From Scilla litardierei (taxonomy: Eukaryota > Streptophyta > Magnoliopsida > Asparagales > Asparagaceae), in the NCBI GenBank assembly GCA_030789695.1, contig CM061132.1:160004817-160068816 (forward strand): a stretch of DNA of 64,000 nucleotides, in the 5' to 3' direction. Positions 55,301-64,000 of this stretch are shown piece by piece (the stretch's first letter is position 1; every line of letters starts with the position of its first letter). The notes beneath the pieces are model-generated. The model did no database searches. It was not told where the DNA came from and worked only from the letters and a program-made list of their open reading frames with translations. Position numbers and translations under genes: made by a program.

Positions 55301-58300
55301 AAAATATTAGATCATGTCACATGAGTTTGTGCCACGTAAATGCCGGGAATTTGCTCTGATAGGAACAACTATGGTTAAGGTTCTTGAGTAGTGCGAATGT
55401 GTGTGCATGCTTTTTTATGTTAGAGGGGGTGTGGGATGTGAGAGAGAGGAAAAAATGAATATCATTCAAGGAAACCTCGTAATGTTGCAGTAGAAAAGTT
55501 CATATTATACCTTTTGGTATGATGGCAGACACTGTTCATGTTGATCTTTATGTCCTCAAACGTACATACACCAAATATCATGGGATTTTCGTATCATTTG
55601 ATCATGAACATAGATGTGAAAAATATTCAGTTGTTTAAAGACTCAAATTTTCAGTCCTCAGTGCAATGATATTTGATGTATACACATTTGAGAATATGGA
55701 GATCAATGTGGATGATGATGATCATCCAAATGATGAGATGAGAGAAAAGTGGTCTTTTTGGTCGCGACATATGATGATGTTTCCTCATTTGCATGCTAGA
55801 CGAGGATGTTTCCTCATGCAAATGATCACAAGTTGCTGCAAACACTATTATAATTACAGTCGTTGCCATCATCCTACCTTTGCTGTTGTCATCAAATGAA
55901 TATAGTTGTTAACTTAAGGGCTGTATCAGTTGGTATGGAAGGCACCAGTGTAAATGCCGCACTATCACAATTTTTGGCACACATGTCAATTATTAGCCGG
56001 GGTTGTAACATTTTTCTCCATGCTTCTTTAATACATTCAGTCATTAATTCCTTTCTCTATTAATATACTTGTATTATCCTATCAATATAAATATATATGA
56101 CTGACTATATTTTATCTGTTCTATTAGATACGGAGCCATATCCTGTCCATGAGCCCTACTGATGCTCACAAATTTTTAGAAAGCTTGTTGGTTTCCTGGA
56201 AAGCAAGGTTAGTCATTTCTTACACACCTCTACGTATATGTTTTATGGTAATTATACCTCTTCCATTGGGAATCATAGCAGTAGTATGACATCAGGACTC
56301 CAAGTTTCAATTAATTATGATGCATCTTGTGCAATAAGGCATGTTGCTACCTTACCGGAGCTGTGTTTACGATTTAGGTCCCTTAACTATTCGAAACATA
56401 GATTTATTGATTTTATGTTTTGGGAATCCCATTGTTGTTTGCTGACTTGCTCTGTAACATGGTTCTGAGTATTTTTTTTGTCTTCAATTGTTTCCCCCTT
56501 ATTATTATGGGATCAATGTTGGGAAAAGTAAAAGTAGTGAAATTTTTTAATGCAGTTCTACAACTTTCATGCTTGAATAAAGCTGCTTAAATTTCATTTT
56601 ATGCTGAATTTTGAAAACCACATCCGACTATTGCAACTCTTAGAACCAACTACACCCATATCACATAAAACTATGTGGAAGATACTTGCAAGCTGTGAAT
56701 TAGCGACCTTCTGACTTGTTGAATATCCTTGATTATTAAGTTTTGTAAACACTGTATCTTAGTTGAGAGAATTAGGCTTCATGGCTAACTTGTGGAAAAC
56801 CATGTTGAACCACCACTGATATTACTGGAAACCACCTTCATCATTTGTTCCTTAAAGCTATCCCCAATTTGACAAAAAGGTGTATTAACTAGTATCACCT
56901 AATTAGTAATTGCCATCAATATAATGATCATTTGATTTTTATGACCGAATAATCAAAATACTCTCATTAGGTTTCTATTCTTTTTTCTTTCTTCCTCACC
57001 ATCTTCCGATTCTCTCCATTCTTGTGACTCTGATTTTTCTGCATTAGAGCTTTCTTATTATTATTTCTTAATATTAATTGGTAAGTTAATTGACAATAAA
57101 ATGCTTAACATGTTGATTAAGTAGATATTTCCTTTCACAGATCAGCCTCTTCAAAACATATTCTTCCATGGATATATCATATTTTGGTCATCCACGGTCA
57201 GTTCATCATGTCCCGGGAGTCTGCTAAGCAATTGCTTGATGATTTGCATAAGGTACGAAGTATATACTTATTGTTAACTGTCATACATAATCATCTTTGT
57301 TTAATCATGCTTTCTGCCTGGGCACTCATGATACGCTGTATTCCTGTACATCTGCTCATATGCAATTTTTGTTTTTTAATTTAATTTCTCCTGTTCGCCT
57401 GTCTCTCATATGCAATTAATTAATCTTATTCTAATGCTGTTTTATCCCTTTTCGTTTTAATCTTAGCAATATAATTAAACTAAACATATAACAACTTTGT
57501 ATTGTCCATAAAATTGGGAAGGCCAATTGTAAATTTAACTCTGTTTCTTTTTGAAGAATTGTGACCCATCTATCCGCCTTTTTCGTACTAAGAGAAGCTG
57601 TTGAGCTCTGTGAACTTTCTTGGCCATCTGTGAGAGACCTGTGGCATCGTTTCTGTATATTTCTCTCTTAATGTTCTCCATGTACTCAATCTTGTACTAC
57701 TCATTTAACATTGCCGCCACTGGTAGATTCGTCACTGCTAGATTCGTTTATATGTTGTGCCTTTCTGGAGAATTTGTCCCATGTGGCAATGTCACATCGC
57801 CACATGGGACAACCTCCTTAAACCCAAAACCCGAAAAACCCAAAACCCAACCCAACCCCTCAAAAGACACTCAAACCCAAAACACCCAAAATCACACCCC
57901 AATAAAAAAAAAACCAAAAAACCCAAAGACAATACACGCACTCAAACACACTCTTCTCATTTTCACCTGGTTTTGCACTCATCAAAACACCCGTGTGGGT
58001 CCCGCGTTCTGACTATGTGGGTTATTTTTTGGGTTGTCCGTGCACTCTGTGCACGGGTTATTTCTAGTTCGTTTATATGTTGTGCCGTTCTGGACAAAAT
58101 TCTGCTTTATTACCTACTGTTTTATAGGCACTATTCGTCGTGATTACTATTTTCCTACTGGACGGATTGTACTTATGAAACATTAGGTAATCAAGCAGAA
58201 TTTTGGCCAAGAAAGATGTGTAATGGTAGCCTAGGTGTTGAACCATAAAGCATTAGTACTGCTAGCACGTATAAAAAAAACTAAACAGTGAACATCAACA

Positions 58301-59512
58301 TCTTAATCATGTGATAACCTTTCAAGTTCCAGTTCAAAACCTATAGTTGAGATATAGTCTGAAATGAAGTTTTTGGACTTAATCCTCCAACGAGGACCCT
58401 AGCCTTTACCATGATATGCTTATTTCTGTCATTTGTAAGCATGTGCTAATACACAAGGAAGGAAATCCTTATTAGATCATACTTTCTTTGAACCTTTACT
58501 AGATTTAGATTTTTTTTTTCATATAATTATTTTAGCTTCTTATTATGTTGGCTTCTTTTTCTAGTATTTGGTTAGAAAGATTCTAATATCCGTTTCATTT
58601 CAATTAAAATTAGAATACTAGTTTAAATAGTATCCCTTTTATGTTTTATTTAATTACTTTCTATAAGAATGGTCTGGGCCTCAGGAAATTTTTGACAAGT
58701 AACTTGACACACAATGACTGTCTTCTCAAGTTATAATAGCACAGATTCGCATGGTCTACTTTCTCATGTCTTGTGGAATATTTCATCGGATATGATTTGT
58801 CATTCTCCAAACGTGAACCGCTCACCTTGTTCACTATTAGATATAAGAGTGTAACCCCCAAACATTATTATAAATTCGGATTTTTGATGCAATGACAAGG
58901 ACTTAATTTAATATTAGGGCAATCCAGGTTCAATTCTGATCGAGTGCGATTAAAAAAATAAATTGGACTGAATATATAAACAATCAACCTGCGGCAGCGT
59001 GTTGGAATATAAAAATGAACACCGCAACCCTCATCACAACATTGAAGTTTGGTACATAGCTACATTGTAATTCAGCATATAAACTCACTTTTGTAACATT
59101 TTTCATGCGCCGTATTTCCCTTCCCTTTAAAACTTCATTTTATTCTCCATCTCAGATGCAAAATTTTAAGGCTGGTGTCTGCTGTCTTGATTCTTTTTAT
59201 CTCCTTGCAGATGACGAGGTTGAGATGTGGGGCAGTTCAACCTTTGTTGAATCTATCGGGCTGCCTTCAGCTCATCATGGCACAGGTTTGCAATATTCTT
59301 GGATTTGTCTGTAGGAATGCTGCACTCCTTTATGTAGTTTGATGTCAATCCGAGTTTTTTCTTCCATTCAGATTGACAAGGCAGGACAAAACATTGTTCA
59401 AGAAATGCCAGCGGAGCATCATACAGAACAAAGCGACGATGAAGATGAAGAAATCGATGAGGTGGTCTACAGGGAGGAAGACGATTCATCTCAAAGTGGT
59501 AGCGAGGCATGA
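49364..59512 (+). CDS. WDR43/UTP5-like WD40 and Utp12 domain protein, 12 exons, 636 aa
   Basis: Exons: 49364-49453, 49611-49754, 49846-49964, 51240-51394, 53028-53116, 53205-53745, 54035-54205, 54679-54872, 56128-56207, 57141-57252, 59211-59285 and 59372-59512; all junctions GT-AG, total 1911 nt in one frame. Start MSSPNIRDILTSFSPSSDFF. WD40 repeats fill about residues 15-310 (GDGRIKIWDTLKGQL, GNGDVLAFDV, GGVTAVSYSRQ, DGKLLATAS, VRCMIFSEDGNYILSS). The Utp12 domain lies at about 500-592 (HKFLESLLVSWKA, ILPWIYHILVIHGQFIM, GAVQPLLNLSGCLQLIMAQ), followed by an acidic tail (SDDEDEEIDEVVYREEDD). Homologues belong to the t-UTP part of the small-subunit processome in the nucleolus, for pre-rRNA transcription and processing. 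The gene looks intact. Exon limits are inferred from family conservation and splice signals. Confidence 0.9.
57743..58067 (+). mobile_element. Helitron-like fragment in intron 10 of the WDR43/UTP5 gene
   Basis: The segment ends with hairpin CCGTGCAC-TCT-GTGCACGG (58038-58056), then GTTATTT and CTAG, followed by T. A 12 bp perfect inverted repeat, GTCCCATGTGGC/GCCACATGGGAC (57776-57787, 57799-57810), lies near its left side. The 19-mer TTCGTTTATATGTTGTGCC occurs at 57743-57761 and again at 58068-58086 directly after CTAG, which Helitrons do not normally produce. A C/A-rich stretch fills 57830-57960. No coding content. Confidence 0.5.
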
Positions 59513-59843
59513 ACACACGTCTTTCCCTTGTATACTAGGAATGCTTTATAAATATTGCACTTTGTTAGATTCTTGAGGCAAAATGACAGATTGACAAACG
59601 CTAGATGTAGTGGAATACATGAAAAATTCTTCCCAGTCTACAAGCTAAGCATCTGATTCTATTCTCTCCATTCCCACAAGTTTAGTACTACATCGACGCC
59701 ATGTGCAATCTCTTTACACCATATCTGCATCATTAGCTTCATTCTTAATACTCCCCTAGAAGGGGGGAGAAAATGAATAGCGAGGATGCCTGCAGCTCTT
59801 TCAGCTTGCCTCTAAACGCCCATCATCAAATCCCATATCCAGC
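59513..59843. other. Intergenic 3' regions of two convergent genes
   Basis: 331 bp separate the stop codons of the WDR43/UTP5 gene (plus) and the HIPP gene (minus). Both 3' untranslated regions must lie here and may overlap. Nothing else is seen. Confidence 0.6.
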
Positions 59844-60711
59844 CTATACTATTCTGCAAGCATTCGGATTCTCATCGCTGAACATAGACCCAAGCTGGTT
59901 CCCATCGCTACCTCGGTTCTGGTAATATTCTTCGTTTCCACGGTTCTGATAATACCCGTCGCCATAGGCTTCCACACTGTGATACCTCATCTCCAGAGGA
60001 GGTGATGGAAGGTATCGGTATCCTGACACGTAAGCCGGTGGCATGTTTGTGTTATAGCTGTGAGTAACATTGTATGGAGCCTCATGCCGAATCTGATGTC
60101 CCATTGCAGGGTAGTCGTTCCAGTGTGGGACTTCCACCACTTCTGTCGAGTCGGTTGGGTTAGCCCCCTGAGCTTCGGGCAATGGCGGGGAGGCCTCCGG
60201 TGCAGGGGTTTCTTGGGGCGGGGCATCTGTTGGGGGATTTGTCGTGGAGGCCTCAGCTGGAGGGGCTTCGCTGGGCGGTTGGCTGGTTGCTTCAGTGGCT
60301 GAAGCGCCGGTGCTTTCTTCTGGCTCACTGCCTTGGGGCTCGGAAGCATTAGGACCAGTATGAGAGAATATGATAGCTGTCCTCCTCGTCTTCTTGATGG
60401 CTTTTACGAGAGCTTCGGGATCAGCTCTTCCCACAACCGTCAACTTCTGTTGAGGAAGATCAACATGGACATCGTGTACACCTATACAATCCAAAGCTAC
60501 AAATTTAGGAAATCTTTCAGCTAAAAGCTGGTTCGATGACAATACCATTAACACGATGAAGTGCTTTCTTGACCCTCTGGACGCAGCCATTGCAGTCCAT
60601 TCGAACATGCAACTCGGTTACCCAAGCTTTCTGCAATAACAGCAATGCTTCAGTAGGGAGATCGGCAAGAGTTCAACGATCTAGGTGACATACCTCCATA
60701 TCCGTAGCCAT
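59844..60711 (-). CDS. Heavy-metal-associated isoprenylated plant protein (HIPP), 3 exons, 246 aa
   Basis: Exons on the minus strand: 60711-60694 (18 nt, MATDME), 60630-60546 and 60481-59844; introns GTATGT...TTGCAG and GTATTG...GTATAG; total 741 nt in frame. The HMA domain is at residues 7-75 with the metal-binding MDCNGC, then VNGVHDVHVDLPQQKLTVVG and PEALVKAIKKTRRTAII. A long Pro/Ala/Glu/Thr-rich linker (about 80-150) and a Tyr/Asn-rich tail follow. The last four residues, CRIV, form a CaaX-type prenylation box. Such proteins bind metal ions and are tethered to membranes, or shuttle to the nucleus. Reading the second exon without splicing would give a false start at 60608. Function inside the family is not predictable from sequence. 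Confidence 0.88.
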
Positions 60712-61234
60712 TTACGAAGTGGGAAACACCAAGAACCCTGGGCCTGCGAGGGACGAACTCATCAGAATCACGACATGTTCGTCCATTTTGTACTCGAAGG
60801 AGGCGAAAAAGGGATGAGGCGCACACAAGGAATCGTTACGTCGTGAGGGCGACAAAAATGGTTGAAAGAAGCCCCATCTTCTATTCTCCTCTGCTTTAAA
60901 ACTCGAGTCAGCGTCCGAGTTTTGGAGTATGCAATTCAACATGGCAGGGACGCGATTGAGAGCTGGCAAGAAGAAAAATTGTAGTGCCTTCATGTGGTGA
61001 GAAGAGAGGGAAGGCAATTGCGGTGAAGGATATCCACGCATCAGAGCACCGCCCTCAGGAGCAGAAAGCGAAGTATGGGTCTTGTTATGGGCTGTGAGAG
61101 GTAGACTTGTATACGATAGGCATGCTGTATTTTTCGTATTGGCCTCTTTTGCGTAAATACCCTTCGATTCTGGTAGCTGTGTTAGTATAGGAGAAGTATC
61201 TTGGAGCTTTGATGTGAGTCTCAATCTTAGTCTC
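60712..61234 (-). promoter_or_regulatory. HIPP upstream region
   Basis: 523 bp lie between the HIPP start codon and the solo LTR. An open frame runs through it on the minus strand (61290-60712), but it lacks domain similarity and crosses into the LTR, so it is taken as promoter/5' UTR. No clear TATA box was chosen. Confidence 0.45.
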
Positions 61235-62267
61235 TGTTGCGGGGTAGGATCCGCGTACAATGAATTTATACTAAGGGAAACCAAGGGCATGATGGTTTTG
61301 GATAAGGATAAGGATTTGGTAGGCTGTTTGACGGGGGGTGAAGGGGGTGACGAGGTTAGTCACAGCTCAGACCGCCCACTGGATCGATTGCGCGAATGGT
61401 CCGCTTGCCCGCCTCGCTCCCGAGCTCGGACGTCGATGGCTAGCTGCGAAGGCGGACACTCCTGCACACAGAGCGGCTCGTCAGAAAGGCCAGGTTGGGG
61501 TCCAACCCTTAGCCTCTCCGATGCCTAAGTTAGTATTAGGGCTTAAAAGAGGGGGCTAAGCACGCAGGTCGTACTGAGAGTGAGTCGACCTTATGTGAGA
61601 AGCTATCGTGGAAGAACAAAGACATGGAAGACCTTTGCCCTTGTGTGTGAGTAATGAGATTCAGAGTTAATTTGCCAACCCCCTTCTTCGGGGGAGGAAA
61701 AGGGGTATTTATACCTGGTGGAGATGGTTAGGTGAGGCTGACCTGGTGTGCTGAGCTGGCCCATTTGTCAGCGGAAGCTTCAGACGAGGATGTCAGGACT
61801 GGACGTGTCAGCCAAGCTTTCATCAGACGGCGCAATGGCCAGAGCTGCTTTTGTCAGGGTGTCAGAGCCGAAAGCACCAACGGTCAGGGAGCGCAGCGGC
61901 TAGGGGGTGCTTTATCAGGATGTCGAGCGGTGGAAGTGTCAGTGGTGTCCTCTGTACTAGGTTGTTTGTTGTGTCCGATGGGCCAAAAGGTCTCCGGCCG
62001 GCGCTCTCCCGCCCGGCCCGCCTTCGTCTCATCTGGCTGCGTTGTGCGGTCGTTCGGCGAGCTTCGAGGGAATGGGCGCCCGACGCGCGGGGGCTCGAGG
62101 CGACCTGGGGCACCGTTGGTGGTCGTAGGCTTCGATTTTGGCGGGCTTAGGTGGGAGAATCGGAGTCGCACCGACGAGGTAAGGACGCCGAGCTGCCCCC
62201 TCTTCGCCTAGCCGAAACGTGGCTCCTAGTTAGGAAGTTGGAGTGCCACGATCTTTAGGTCGTAACA
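61235..62267 (-). repeat. Solo LTR of the E family upstream of HIPP
   Basis: The plus strand reads TGTTGCGGGG...GGTCGTAACA, 1033 bp, flanked by perfect GTCTC duplications (61230-61234, 62268-62272). On the minus strand it starts TGTTACGACCTAAAGATCG like LTR E and keeps its TATA region GTATAAATACCC (61703-61714) and R/U5 block. No internal sequence remains, so it arose by LTR-LTR recombination. Its promoter points toward HIPP. Confidence 0.88.
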
Positions 62268-62272
62268 GTCTC

Positions 62273-62739
62273 AATCATGGATCACTGATTACATAAACCT
62301 GAAAGCTGTACTGTACAGCTCAAAGGATGTCACGATCGCAAGCACCCCCCATCTGATGGCCAGTTCAAACTTGTTAGAACGAGTTTAAAAGAGTTTTTAG
62401 AGGAGGCAACCTCGTGCTAGCTTCGAAGTCTTCTTTCAGCTTCTTTGTTGAGTTCCCTATTGGCAAGACTTCTGAACATTCTTGGATTGGGAGTCTTTCT
62501 GGGAAGCCACAAATGTAGTGCTTCTTTCAAAACGTTGAATCTCCCATCTTAGCTTGTCACTGCTTCCTCCTGACAAAAACAACAAACCAAACACAAGGAC
62601 TCGCATCAAAGGTACGAAAGCCAATTAACAAAAACACCCCAGAACGGGGTAAGAGGGAAAGCAGAACACTGCAGCCTCCATGGCTCAGGCAAGATCGTTT
62701 CATCCTTAAAAAGGTAAATAGAATAAAGACAACTTAAAA
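62273..62739. other. Intergenic, no gene seen
   Basis: Unique-looking sequence between the solo LTR and the tRNA gene. No ORF or motif could be supported. Confidence 0.5.
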
Positions 62740-62813
62740 TTCCATTGCCGGGATTTGAACCCGGGTCGCCTGGGTGAAAGCCAGGTATCCTAACCGGGCT
62801 GGACTACAATGGA
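62740..62813 (-). tRNA. tRNA-Glu (anticodon UUC)
   Basis: On the minus strand: acceptor TCCATTG pairing with CAATGGA, anticodon loop CTTTCAC on a CCTGG/CCAGG stem, T-arm CCGGGTTCAAATCCCGG, and discriminator A from 62740. B-box GGTTCAAATCC is present, and a T-rich stretch follows on the minus strand (TTTT at 62736-62739). The acceptor has A-T where most plant copies have G-C at the fourth pair, with both sides changed, so pairing is kept. The D-loop seems one base longer than usual. Confidence 0.92.
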
Positions 62814-64000
62814 TTTGTGTTTTTGTTATGAAATGCATCTAAATATTTGTGTCGTCTTCTTACTTCAATGAACTCATTGATATACAAGTTACGGTATTGA
62901 TTGGTTGTTTGGCCATAATATTCATATAAGAGATTTAATCACATACACACAAACAAATCACGGAGCTTTTTAACTTCCAATTCCAAAATAGAAACTTTTC
63001 TGTATGAAACTCCAAATAAATTTTTTTAACAATCGGACCCAGATATTTCAGCATTTCTATAATTTCTTAGTGATCTGTAAGAAATAACCAGACGATATTT
63101 TTTTATTAAAATAAAAACATTCAACAGTATATTAATTTTGCAATATTAACTGCATCCAAACTCATCATTGATTTATTGACAAATTATGATGCATACCAGG
63201 GGCCTGTTCTTTTTGTTGAGAATGGGAAAGAAAGTGGCCAATTTACACTGTTCATGACACTATTCTTCTGCTATTCACCATATTCTATTTCCCCTTTCTG
63301 GTAAGCTGTTCTTTTCGCTTCGAAAATCTGTGTTGAGAACCGCGGACATGGCTTCGTCGTGGCAGCCTCGTTTTCTCGATCGAATTCTCCACAAAACCCG
63401 CGGATTACATCATGGAATCTGGTGTTGCTGGGACCCACAGTCAATTCGCCTGCCTCCCCGCCCATCGCAGCACGGCGAATTCGTTTTTAATAAATTTTTT
63501 TCGATCCTATAATAATCGCGTCCTCCTCTTGTCGTATTATCGAGGAATACACGTGGCTTTCCTTTATTTAATTATTTTTTCCTATTCAAACCGAATAGTG
63601 CACCACTCACATCAAAGTTTGGGGTTTTAAATAGGGTATATTGGGTAAATTGCAGAAAAATACCCTCACGTTTAGACCATTTTCACGTAAATACCATGAC
63701 GTTTATTTTCATCAAAATATATACCCAAACGTTTTCCGACTATTTTAAGTTGATGCACTTTTTTTATTTTCCGTCCAAAAGACAGAAATTTGGACAAATT
63801 TACCTCTGAATGTTCCTTTTATAAGTTAATACCCTCACGTTTGGGCCTTTTATAAGTTAATACCCTGAATTGGGTGTGTGTGTCCATTGAGGTCGGTGGG
63901 TGCATAGGTGTGGGGTGTGTGTATGCGCACGCATGTGGGGGGGGGGGGGGTGTGTGTGTGTGTGTGTGCATGGGAGGTGGGTGTGCGTGCGTGCATGGGG
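62814..64000. other. AT-rich intergenic sequence and microsatellites
   Basis: No gene is supported. 63655-63865 has degenerate repeats of a TACCCTCACGTTT-type phrase. A G run (63938-63949) and a (TG)n tract (63950-63968) lie at the right edge. Confidence 0.6.

Noticed and set aside
57557..57603. Possible extra exon (NCDPSIRLFRTKRSC) of the WDR43/UTP5 gene after 57252
   Set aside because: It ends in a stop and breaks the Utp12 domain, whereas joining 57252 to 59211 keeps frame and gives the expected domain end.
60712..61290. Minus-strand ORF of 192 codons upstream of HIPP
   Set aside because: No domain similarity, begins inside the solo LTR, and ends exactly at the HIPP start region; taken as chance.
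63271..63630. Short ORFs near the right edge
   Set aside because: 60-72 codons, overlapping on both strands, no domain, AT-rich intergenic setting.

Overview
This is a plant nuclear window, most likely from a eudicot with a medium to large, repeat-rich genome. The evidence is plant-specific LTR-retrotransposon lineages (Athila, Tekay and Tat Ty3/gypsy, plus a Ty1/copia LTR), GT-AG introns, a plant heavy-metal-associated isoprenylated protein gene and a telo-box upstream of a ribosome-biogenesis gene. About the first 48 kb is nested transposon sequence. The last 16 kb holds two convergent host genes and a tRNA gene.

Layout. Element A (start cut by the window edge, to 21963, plus strand) is an Athila-type element. 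It has a 1.8 kb LTR, a tRNA-Asp primer site, an intact gag-protease ORF, no reverse transcriptase or integrase, and an ATHILA ORF-1 gene broken by one stop codon. Element B (10317-21141, minus strand) is a Tekay-type chromovirus with 3 kb LTRs inserted into A's 3' LTR (TSD GATCT). Its pol is interrupted by two short GT-AG segments that behave as introns. From 21966 to about 26575 is a copia-like LTR (F) holding LTR E (22061-24994), which itself holds solo LTR G (22328-23927, TSD CTCGA). A copia reverse transcriptase/RNase H scrap lies at 26723-26980. Element C (27119-37490, minus, TSD ATCGT) is an Athila with gag-pro-RT-RH-INT and three disabling lesions. Element D (38625-48435, minus, TSD GTCTT) is a Tat element. 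It has lost most of gag, has a decayed pol, and carries a spliced antisense ORF on the plus strand; a 500 bp hAT-like MITE sits in one LTR.

Host genes. 49364-59512 (plus) is a 12-exon WDR43/UTP5-type WD40 plus Utp12 protein (636 aa), an expected component of the U3 snoRNP/t-UTP ribosome-biogenesis machinery. Its largest intron holds a Helitron-like 3' terminus. 59844-60711 (minus) is a 3-exon HIPP metallochaperone-like gene (246 aa, C-terminal CRIV). A solo LTR of the E family (61235-62267, TSD GTCTC) lies about 520 bp upstream of it with its promoter pointing at it. A tRNA-Glu(UUC) gene is at 62740-62813.

Most unusual signal. Three unrelated retrotransposons here each carry a run of short hairpins in which the loop is nearly constant but the stems differ and stay self-complementary: A (five hairpins, identical 14-nt loop), F (nine hairpins, 5-nt loop) and D (nine units, mostly AGTTG loops). 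In A and F the same order recurs: a cluster of short palindromes, then a TATA box, then the hairpin array. All coordinates and identities were read by eye; no alignment, folding or database search was run.
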